Shown here: in pieces, positions 6,879 to 12,295 of the stretch
Layout: every line of letters begins with the position of its first letter
How positions within the stretch are numbered: position 1 is the stretch's first letter
DNA from: Clostridia bacterium
GTDB lineage: Bacteria; Bacillota; Clostridia; TANB77; CAG-508
NCBI GenBank assembly: GCA_900754085.1
Contig: CAAEBO010000025.1
Span: forward strand, 1-12,295
Reading direction: 5' to 3'
Length of the DNA: 12,295 bases
Program-made: the position numbers and the translations under genes
The notes under the pieces: model-generated
What the model saw: the letters and a program-made list of their open reading frames with translations, nothing else
Told to the model about the DNA's origin: nothing
Database searches by the model: none

Positions 6879-7328
6879 TTAATCTTCTACCAAATTTATT
6901 AACATATTCTTAAAAATTCTTGCTCTTAGCATATCTTTTATCTCTATTGGTACATTAAGTACATTATCACTTGTTGCCACTTTCAAAAGCTTCGCTTCTT
7001 TTTTGTTTACAATTCCATCTGATAAAAAATTACTTATAAAAATATCTACTTCTTTTGATGTTAAATTATCACCAATGCTTGTTATTATGTGCATTAAATA
7101 ATTGCTCTGCGTTATATTTACTTTTTTTATTGTTATATGTCCGCCTCCACCTCTTCTGCTCTCTACATAATATCCTTGTGATGGTTTAAAACGTGTGGAT
7201 ATTACGTAATTTATTTGTGAAGGAACACAATTAAATTGCTCTGCAAGTTCATTCCTTTGTATTTCCAATTCATCTTCTGTTTTCAACATATCTTTTATAA
7301 AATCCTCTATTAAGTCTGAAATTCTCAT
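6879..7328 (-). CDS. ctsR: CtsR, repressor of class III heat-shock genes
   Basis: Dimeric repressor binding tandem GGTCAAA heptads and released on heat or protein stress. The 149 residues show the usual two parts: an N-terminal winged helix-turn-helix (about 1-70) with the glycine-rich wing RRGGGGHITI (58-67), the thermosensing loop, and a helical C-terminal dimerisation domain through which the McsA/McsB/ClpC system acts. The start at 7328 has GGAAG seven bases upstream. As first gene of the operon behind a canonical CtsR operator, it should repress itself and mcsA, mcsB and clpC. Confidence 0.95.
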   Translation of the reverse strand: MRISDLIEDFIKDMLKTEDELEIQRNELAEQFNCVPSQINYVISTRFKPSQGYYVESRRGGGGHITIKKVNITQSNYLMHIITSIGDNLTSKEVDIFISNFLSDGIVNKKEAKLLKVATSDNVLNVPIEIKDMLRARIFKNMLINLVED

Positions 7329-7387
7329 TTCATCACTTCCTTCTTGTTACATTTGGTTACTAATTTTTACTTACTATTTTTATTTGT

Positions 7388-7410
7388 TTTGACTTTGACT
7401 TTCTTTGACC
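7388..7410 (-). promoter_or_regulatory. CtsR operator with a third half-site
   Basis: Read on the - strand, GGTCAAA (7410-7404), the spacer GAA and AGTCAAA (7400-7394) fit the CtsR consensus RGTCAAANANRGTCAAA exactly. A further GTCAAA (7393-7388) follows directly, making a third heptad that shares one base with the second. The site starts just downstream of the predicted transcription start and would block initiation or early elongation. Confidence 0.9.
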
Positions 7411-7421
7411 TTTCAAATTAT

Positions 7422-7449
7422 ATTATACTCCATTTTTAAAAAAAATCAA
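7422..7449 (-). promoter_or_regulatory. Promoter of the ctsR-mcsA-mcsB-clpC operon
   Basis: On the - strand TTGATT (7449-7444) is followed by a 16-base spacer and a perfect TATAAT (7427-7422). A second overlapping TATAAT lies at 7422-7417. The start near 7415 would fall five bases before the CtsR operator and give a leader of about 87 bases. Confidence 0.6.
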
Positions 7450-7510
7450 GTATTGATTTAAATTTTTTTAATCTCCTTACTTATATTATGTTTTTATGAT
7501 AAACTTAAAA

Positions 7511-7538
7511 TGAACTTTAAAAATTTCTTTAAAGCTCA
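7511..7538. repeat. Imperfect inverted repeat in the dgt leader
   Basis: The arms TGAACTTTAAA (7511-7521) and TTTAAAGCTCA (7528-7538) pair over 10 of 11 positions around the 6-base loop AATTTC; the single mismatch is A7514 against C7535. It lies 12 bases before the dgt ribosome binding site. It may be an operator or a weak RNA hairpin; no terminator-type T-tract follows. I found no convincing + strand promoter between it and the ctsR promoter, although TATATT/TATTAT-like sequences occur at 7482-7489. Confidence 0.4.
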
Positions 7539-7564
7539 CTACAATATTTAAAGGAGGAATTTTA

Positions 7565-8770
7565 ATGGATCTTAAATTTAGTAGTGTTTCTGCTACCCCA
7601 AATAATCCAAATTGGAATAATTTAATTTCTAGACAAGATAAACTATATAAAAAAGAAAACGATGTTCGTTCTGAATTTGAAAGAGATTATGATAGAATTA
7701 TATATTGTAATGCCTATAGGCGTTTAAAGCATAAAACACAAGTATTCTTTTTACCAAAAAATGATCATATATGTACTCGCATAGAACATGTAAATAATGT
7801 TGATGCTACAAGTTACACTATTGCAAAATCTTTAGGTTTAAACACAAACTTAACAAGAGCAATTTCTATTGCTCATGACATTGGCCATAGTCCCTTTGGC
7901 CATAAAGGTGAACAAATTTTAAATAAAATTTGTTTGGAAAATAATTTAAATTCTTTTTGGCATGAAAGAAATGGTTTAAATTTTGTAGATAATATCGAAT
8001 TACTAACTAATATAAATGGTGAAGAAAAAAATCTAAATTTAACATATGCGGTAAGGGACGGAATTATATCACATTGTGGTGAAATAGATGAATTTTCTAC
8101 AAAACCTAGAAATGAATTTATTAATTTAGAAAATAATTATTTAAAACCTAATCAATATTCTCCATATACATGGGAAGCTTGTGTAGTAAAGATATCTGAT
8201 AAAATTTCTTATTTAGGTAGAGATATAGAAGATGCAATATCTATGGGAATTTTAGATAGTAATTTAACTGAATTATATAATCTATTAGAAGTTCCTAAGT
8301 CTTCTAATTTAAATAATACTAATATTATAGGCGATCTTATAGCAGATTTATGTAATAATTCTTCTATACAGGATGGTTTGAAATTTTCTATTAACACCTA
8401 TGAACGTATTAAAAAGTTAAAAGAATTTAATTATCAATATATTTATAGGCATAATTGCATGAAACCTTCAGAAAAATATTTCTCTCTTATTTTAAATGAA
8501 ATTTTTAATACTTTAAGCAATTGCTATGATGGAATGCAAACTTTAAATAAATTAAATAGTAAAAAATCTTTCTATCCAAAGGTAATAGACACTTTTATTA
8601 AATGGATTTCTTGCTATTGGAATATATCAGGTGATAGAACTAATTTAAAAAATAAAATATTATATGATATGAATAATATAAATGATTATAAAAGAGCTAT
8701 TATTACATATATTTCTGGTATGACCGATAGCTATGCAATAGAAACATATAATGATATTGTAAAATATTAA
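7565..8770 (+). CDS. dgt: Deoxyguanosinetriphosphate triphosphohydrolase-like protein
   Basis: HD-superfamily dNTPase that splits dGTP, or other dNTPs in many homologues, into deoxynucleoside and triphosphate. It acts in the cytoplasm and influences dNTP pools. The 401 residues show the family pattern in order: FERDYDRIIYCNAYRRLKHK (38-57, the substrate-binding FxRDxDR...RLK block), TRIEH with His75, AHDIGHSPFGH with His104-Asp105, His108 and His113, His133 in FWHERN, and Asp212 in SDKISYLGRDIEDA. The metal site is thus complete. The ATG has AAGGAGG seven bases upstream. The gene stands alone, divergent from ctsR across 236 bases, and ends 20 bases before a terminator. The specific dNTP preference and any allosteric site cannot be read from sequence alone. 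Confidence 0.88.
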   Translation: MDLKFSSVSATPNNPNWNNLISRQDKLYKKENDVRSEFERDYDRIIYCNAYRRLKHKTQVFFLPKNDHICTRIEHVNNVDATSYTIAKSLGLNTNLTRAISIAHDIGHSPFGHKGEQILNKICLENNLNSFWHERNGLNFVDNIELLTNINGEEKNLNLTYAVRDGIISHCGEIDEFSTKPRNEFINLENNYLKPNQYSPYTWEACVVKISDKISYLGRDIEDAISMGILDSNLTELYNLLEVPKSSNLNNTNIIGDLIADLCNNSSIQDGLKFSINTYERIKKLKEFNYQYIYRHNCMKPSEKYFSLILNEIFNTLSNCYDGMQTLNKLNSKKSFYPKVIDTFIKWISCYWNISGDRTNLKNKILYDMNNINDYKRAIITYISGMTDSYAIETYNDIVKY

Positions 8771-8790
8771 TATAATAATTTCTTAATATA

Positions 8791-8824
8791 AAAAAGCACA
8801 ATAAATACTTTATGTGCTTTTTTT
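8791..8824. terminator. Bidirectional intrinsic terminator, dgt / ARH-macro gene
   Basis: AAAAAGCACA (8791-8800), a bulged A, and TAAA pair with TTTA and TGTGCTTTTT (8809-8822) around a 3-base loop. A T-run follows on the + strand to 8824, and the A-run at 8791-8795 gives a T-run on the - strand. It lies between two convergent genes; the stop codon of the - strand gene overlaps its edge. Confidence 0.85.
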
Positions 8825-10325
8825 ACTTTATCCGATTTCCTAATAAATATTCTACATATGCTCTTTGTATTCTAGTATCATTGCATACTATATATATTTT
8901 TTCTAAATCTGGATTTTTTGATATGTTTTTTATTATTCCATTAATTGCTATTTTTATTGCTATATCTACTGGCGCACTACAAGCTCCTATTCCTAAAGTT
9001 GGAATTGCTATACTCTTTATGTCATAATCTGCTGAAATTGCAAATATATTTTTATAGCATTCTTGTAAAATTTCATTTTGGTTTGTTTCTTTTTCGTCAT
9101 ACCATTTTGGTATAACTGTATGTATAATGTATTTGGTATTAATTCTATATGCTCGTGTTACTTTTGTTTGTCCTTTAAGTATTTCATCAAATTCTTTACA
9201 TTTATTTTCTAACTCTATACCTGCACTAGAAAATATATTTCCTTCTCCACCTTGCCCTAATATGCCAGATGTATTCGCACAAACTAAAGCATCTGCTGGT
9301 ACTTTAATTATATCTTCATTTACAATTTCTATTTTTCTTAGTAACTCATTTCTATCCATTGGGATATTATTGTTTTCTATATTTTTTAGTTTATATAATG
9401 TTTCATCAAATTTTTCACAAATTTCTATAATTTCTTCATATTTTCGTAAATCTATTTTCCAGTCTGGATTTATATTTTTTATTCCATAAATAATTCCTGC
9501 AAGTCCACCTGTACATGCTGCGATTGTATCTGTATCACTACCTAAATTAATAGCACCTATTATTGCTTGGTTATATGTATCTGTATTTATAAGAACCCAT
9601 AAAACAGCTTCTAAAGTATCTACTATATAGCTAGATGACTTTATTTCGTCTATACTATAGTGGTAAATTTCATTGTCTAATATTCTAGTATATGCTCTTA
9701 TTGTTGGCATAGAAAACATTGAATAATCTAAATTTTGAATTTTTGTATATGCTGTTTTTCTGTTATTAGTATTTAATAATTCTATCGCATAATTAACATA
9801 CATATAGCATCCCATAATTACTAATTCATTTGCATGTGTAATTGATGATATTCCTGCTACTAATTTTAATATTTTATCTTGTTCTAACCAATTTAAATAT
9901 GAATAATATACTATTGGTAACATTCGCATTAAAGATCCATTTCCATTATCTGTGTTGCTTGTACATCCACAATTTACAGCACTTCTTCTTGTTGTTTTAT
10001 ATTTGCCCAATGCTCTTAATGTAGTTCTATCTATATCAACAATTTTTCCTCCTGGAGTATATTTTCCTTGTTCCATCCATTCTAAAAATTTATCTGCCAT
10101 ATCATTTGTAATAATATCTCCATTTGCTTCTGTTATAGAATCCATTGTTGCAAGTGTCATAGATGTATCATCTGACCAAGTTCCCTTTGGCACATTATGT
10201 CCCATAAATCCAACCATTGATGTTATAGGATTTCTCATCAACTTTTCCCTATTTGTAAACTCTACTGGAACTCCCATTGCATCTCCTATTGCAAAACCTA
10301 TTATTCCATCTTTTGAACTTATCAT
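8823..10325 (-). CDS. ADP-ribosylglycohydrolase-macrodomain fusion protein
   Basis: A 500-residue two-domain protein that probably removes or recognises ADP-ribose on proteins, nucleic acids or metabolites. Residues 1 to about 310 are an ADP-ribosylglycohydrolase (ARH/DraG) domain: GDAMGVPVEF (14-23), the metal motif WSDDT with Asp52/Asp53, NGNGSLMRMLP (127-137), and LGSDTDT with Asp264 and Asp266. All metal ligands looked for are present. Residues about 332-500 are a macrodomain: IEIVNEDIIKVPADALV, the loop GILGQGGEGN (354-363), KYIIHTVIP (398-406), LQECYKN, and SIAIPTLGIG (438-447). The MacroD-type NAAN motif reads CANT (349-352) and GGGGVDG reads GQGGEGN, so the second half may bind rather than cleave. 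No ADP-ribosyltransferase lies nearby. The start has AGGAG eight bases upstream and lies 16 bases after the preceding stop. Exact substrate unknown. Confidence 0.85.
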   Translation of the reverse strand: MISSKDGIIGFAIGDAMGVPVEFTNREKLMRNPITSMVGFMGHNVPKGTWSDDTSMTLATMDSITEANGDIITNDMADKFLEWMEQGKYTPGGKIVDIDRTTLRALGKYKTTRRSAVNCGCTSNTDNGNGSLMRMLPIVYYSYLNWLEQDKILKLVAGISSITHANELVIMGCYMYVNYAIELLNTNNRKTAYTKIQNLDYSMFSMPTIRAYTRILDNEIYHYSIDEIKSSSYIVDTLEAVLWVLINTDTYNQAIIGAINLGSDTDTIAACTGGLAGIIYGIKNINPDWKIDLRKYEEIIEICEKFDETLYKLKNIENNNIPMDRNELLRKIEIVNEDIIKVPADALVCANTSGILGQGGEGNIFSSAGIELENKCKEFDEILKGQTKVTRAYRINTKYIIHTVIPKWYDEKETNQNEILQECYKNIFAISADYDIKSIAIPTLGIGACSAPVDIAIKIAINGIIKNISKNPDLEKIYIVCNDTRIQRAYVEYLLGNRIK

Positions 10326-10341
10326 TTTTGTATCTCCTGTC

Positions 10342-10866
10342 TTATCTATTGTATTTTAACTTTTTTCGTACCTCTTTATATTCTGGCATGTATTTCTTTA
10401 CTAAATTCCAAAATTTTTCGGAATGATTCATATACTTTAAATGGCATAATTCATGTAATACAACATACTTTATTTCTATATCTTGCCTATCTACTAATTT
10501 TAAATTTATAGTTATATTTTTATTACTTGAACAGCTTCCCCAAGCATACTTAATATTCTTAATTCTTACTTTATTCGGAATTAAATTTGTTTCTTTTATT
10601 AGCTCTTTTAAAATATATTCTATCTTATTCTGTAGTTTTTCTATATCTTCAGTAGTAAATTCTCTTTCCTCTTTTACATTTCTCGTTTCTTCTAACTTTT
10701 TTAATATCCAATCTCTTTTTTTATATACTATATTATCTATTTCTTTTTTACTAAGATGTTTTGGTGCTTTTACTATAACATTCCCATCTTTTATATGAAT
10801 ATATAAATTTTTTATTTTTCCATATACTATATGATATTCTATATTTTTATAATTAATAGTATTCAT
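10342..10866 (-). CDS. YgjP-type zinc metallopeptidase (DUF45/M48-like)
   Basis: A 174-residue protein of the YgjP/DUF45 metallopeptidase family. The zinc motif HELCH (His138, Glu139, His142) is followed by His148 in NHSEKFW, the usual arrangement H-E-x-x-H then HxxxFW. The family hallmark WGSC lies at 109-112, before the active site. The N-terminal half (beta strands, then a Lys/Glu-rich helical stretch at 37-95) matches the family layout. No signal peptide or membrane segment is seen, so it is likely cytoplasmic. The start overlaps the end of the upstream phosphodiesterase gene by 14 bases and has no good ribosome binding site, which suggests translational coupling. Physiological substrates are not established for the family. 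Confidence 0.85.
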   Translation of the reverse strand: MNTINYKNIEYHIVYGKIKNLYIHIKDGNVIVKAPKHLSKKEIDNIVYKKRDWILKKLEETRNVKEEREFTTEDIEKLQNKIEYILKELIKETNLIPNKVRIKNIKYAWGSCSSNKNITINLKLVDRQDIEIKYVVLHELCHLKYMNHSEKFWNLVKKYMPEYKEVRKKLKYNR

Positions 10867-11407
10867 CTAATTTTATACTTTTAATTTCCTTACCTTCTAA
10901 ATCTTTAATTATAAATTCTTTATCCGTATATATCATATATGTATGTGGAGTACCTTGGCGTGGGTCTGATACAGAACCTGGATTTAAATACATATATTCT
11001 TTTGTATTTTCTATACAAGGAATATGTGTATGACCATGTATTAATATTACCTTTTTATTATAATTAGGTAAATGATATTTATTATATAGGTGACCATGTG
11101 TTATAAAAAATTCGTAGCCATCAACATTTAATTTTTTATAGTCACTCATTATTGGAAAATATAATAGTTCTTGGTCTAAATCTGTATCACAATTTCCTCT
11201 TACAGCAATTATATATTCCATTAAATCGTTTAAAACCCCTGCTGTTTTTTGTCTTTCATTATTTCTCCCAAATGCTAAAAGTGACTTATTATATAATAAA
11301 TCTCCTAATAATATTAATTTATTTGGCTCTTCTTTTTCATATCTTTCTTTAAGTTTATTGCAAAACTGTAAATTTCCATGTATATCTGAAGCAAACATTA
11401 ATTTCAT
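10853..11407 (-). CDS. YfcE/MJ0936-type metallophosphoesterase
   Basis: A 184-residue single-domain calcineurin-like phosphoesterase, the usual length of the YfcE group. The dinuclear-metal motifs are all in place: SDIHG with Asp8 and His10, GDLL with Asp36, GNCD with Asn72, THGH (His104/His106), and HGHTH (124-128). Characterised relatives hydrolyse phosphodiesters such as bis-p-nitrophenyl phosphate; the natural substrate is generally unknown. AAGGAG lies seven bases before the ATG. The gene follows the dehydrogenase after 44 bases and overlaps the metallopeptidase gene by 14 bases, so it sits in a probable operon. The symbol yfcE is left out because orthology to that exact gene cannot be shown here. 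Confidence 0.88.
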   Translation of the reverse strand: MKLMFASDIHGNLQFCNKLKERYEKEEPNKLILLGDLLYNKSLLAFGRNNERQKTAGVLNDLMEYIIAVRGNCDTDLDQELLYFPIMSDYKKLNVDGYEFFITHGHLYNKYHLPNYNKKVILIHGHTHIPCIENTKEYMYLNPGSVSDPRQGTPHTYMIYTDKEFIIKDLEGKEIKSIKLDEYY

Positions 11408-11451
11408 AAGCCTTCTCCTTTAGAAAATTTTATATAGATAATATGTATATT

Positions 11452-12204
11452 TTATTTATTCTTTTTATAATTAACAAAATACGAAATATTACCTACTAAA
11501 TTATGTGGTGCTATTTTCTCCAAAACTCTAGTTATTTTCATTAGTGTACCTGGTACAATTGTAAACTTATTCTTTAGCATTTTGCGAACAGCATATTTTG
11601 CTACGTATTCGCTACTTAATGATGGCGCTGCAAAATTTACTCCTGCTACTTTATTAAAGTTAGTTCTTACCGGACCTGGGCATAATACTGAAATTTTCAC
11701 ATTGGATTTTTGCTTTTTTAACTCTGTTTTAACACCTTGCGATAATCTATATACATATGCTTTAGAGGCATAATAAGCGCTCATTAATGGGCCTGGTCCA
11801 AAAGCTGCCATTGACGCAACATTTAAAATATGACCACTGTTTTTTTCTATCATATCTTTTAAATATAATTTCATTAAAATATTAACTGCTATTACATTCG
11901 TTTCTAGCATTTTTACTTCTTTTTCTAAATTTGTATTTGCAAATTCACCATGTACTCCAAATCCTGCATTATTTACTAATATATCTATATTGTCATTTTT
12001 AGTTTCATAATATAATCTCTCGCAATTTTCTTTATTAGATAAATCCATTGCAATTATTTTGCTATTTGTATTTATTTCTTTTTTCACTTCTTTTAGTTTT
12101 TCTTCATCTCTAGAAACAAGAATTAAGTCATAATTTCTTTTTGCCAATTCTATTGCAATTTTCTTTCCTATTCCAGAAGATGCACCAGTTACTAAAGCTT
12201 TCAT
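11452..12204 (-). CDS. Short-chain dehydrogenase/reductase (SDR family)
   Basis: NAD(P)-dependent oxidoreductase of the classical SDR type. From the ATG at 12204 it has 250 residues. Visible are the nucleotide motif TGASSGIG (6-13), Asp54 in AMDLS, NNAG (78-81), and the catalytic tetrad Asn103, Ser131, Tyr144 and Lys148 (in SAYYASK). CPGPVRT (175-181) follows. Arg32 after the second strand (LVSRDEEK) favours NADPH, an inference. The long basic C-terminal end resembles the broad DltE-like SDR group, whose substrates cannot be predicted from sequence. The longer frame opening at 12231 is rejected because AGGAGG lies inside it, six bases before the chosen ATG. It is first in the probable four-gene operon. 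No terminator is seen before the phosphodiesterase gene. Confidence 0.92.
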   Translation of the reverse strand: MKALVTGASSGIGKKIAIELAKRNYDLILVSRDEEKLKEVKKEINTNSKIIAMDLSNKENCERLYYETKNDNIDILVNNAGFGVHGEFANTNLEKEVKMLETNVIAVNILMKLYLKDMIEKNSGHILNVASMAAFGPGPLMSAYYASKAYVYRLSQGVKTELKKQKSNVKISVLCPGPVRTNFNKVAGVNFAAPSLSSEYVAKYAVRKMLKNKFTIVPGTLMKITRVLEKIAPHNLVGNISYFVNYKKNK

Positions 12205-12210
12205 GTTTTT

Positions 12211-12216
12211 CCTCCT
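12211..12216 (-). promoter_or_regulatory. Ribosome binding site deciding the SDR start
   Basis: A perfect AGGAGG on the - strand ends six bases before the ATG at 12204 and lies inside the longer frame from 12231. Confidence 0.85.
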
Positions 12217-12229
12217 AAATATATACTCC

Positions 12230-12258
12230 ATTTTATATTATATACAATAAAATGTCTA
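12230..12258 (-). promoter_or_regulatory. Probable promoter of the SDR-led operon
   Basis: On the - strand TAGACA (12258-12253, five of six consensus bases) is followed by a 17-base spacer and TAAAAT (12235-12230, five of six). The predicted start near 12223 leaves the AGGAGG site in the leader and excludes the upstream ATG at 12231. The remaining bases to the window end hold nothing recognisable. Confidence 0.45.
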
Positions 12259-12295
12259 CTTATATATGTATATTTTTTACTAATATAAAATAATA

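Noticed and set aside
9127..9489. 120-residue + strand open frame opposite the macrodomain
   Set aside because: It is antisense to recognisable macrodomain sequence, with no ribosome binding site or promoter.
9952..10359. 135-residue + strand open frame opposite the ARH domain
   Set aside because: It shadows conserved ARH motifs on the other strand, has no ribosome binding site and encodes a low-complexity hydrophobic product.
8823..12258. ADP-ribosylation-based toxin-antitoxin or defence locus
   Set aside because: There is an ADP-ribose eraser but no ADP-ribosyltransferase, toxin or nuclease next to it, and no mobile-element hallmarks. The operon partners are housekeeping-type enzymes.

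Overview
The window is very AT-rich and looks like chromosomal DNA of a low-GC Gram-positive bacterium (Bacillota, probably class Clostridia). The strongest evidence is an intact ctsR-mcsA-mcsB-clpC operon behind a CtsR operator. Other support comes from strong AGGAGG-type ribosome binding sites, TTGNNN/TATAAT promoters, A/T-ending codons, and ordinary TAA/TAG/TGA stops (clpC ends in TGA). The species cannot be named from the sequence. No tRNA, rRNA, insertion sequence, CRISPR array or phage gene was seen; every long open stretch is a housekeeping or maintenance gene.

Layout. (1) 1-2528, + strand: dapA, an HD-domain hydrolase and dapB. These encode the first two enzymes of the diaminopimelate/lysine pathway with an unassigned hydrolase between them. 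A second promoter and a 14-bp perfect inverted repeat lie in front of the HD gene, and a bidirectional terminator closes the block. (2) 2527-7450, - strand: ctsR, mcsA, mcsB and clpC, followed by a 55-residue orphan gene with its own promoter overlapping the clpC stop. This is the class III heat-shock and protein-arginine-phosphorylation module. McsB marks proteins on arginine, ClpC with ClpP degrades them, and CtsR represses the operon until stress. (3) 7565-8824, + strand: a dGTPase-family HD protein (dgt), transcribed divergently from ctsR and ending in a second bidirectional terminator. (4) 8823-12258, - strand: a tightly spaced probable four-gene operon of a short-chain dehydrogenase, a YfcE-type phosphodiesterase, a YgjP-type zinc metallopeptidase, and a 500-residue fusion of an ADP-ribosylglycohydrolase with a macrodomain.

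Most of the window is conventional. The best candidates for a second look are: McsB, where three arginines expected to bind ATP phosphates are Ser, Lys and Thr although both catalytic glutamates remain; the ARH-macrodomain fusion, whose ARH half keeps its metal-binding motifs while the macrodomain signature loop has diverged; the orphan small gene behind clpC; and the palindrome over the promoter of the HD-dapB unit. I found no clear sign of an undescribed multi-gene defence or mobile system.

Four starts were moved downstream of the longest open frame because the ribosome binding site lies inside it (dapA, dapB, the 55-residue gene and the dehydrogenase).
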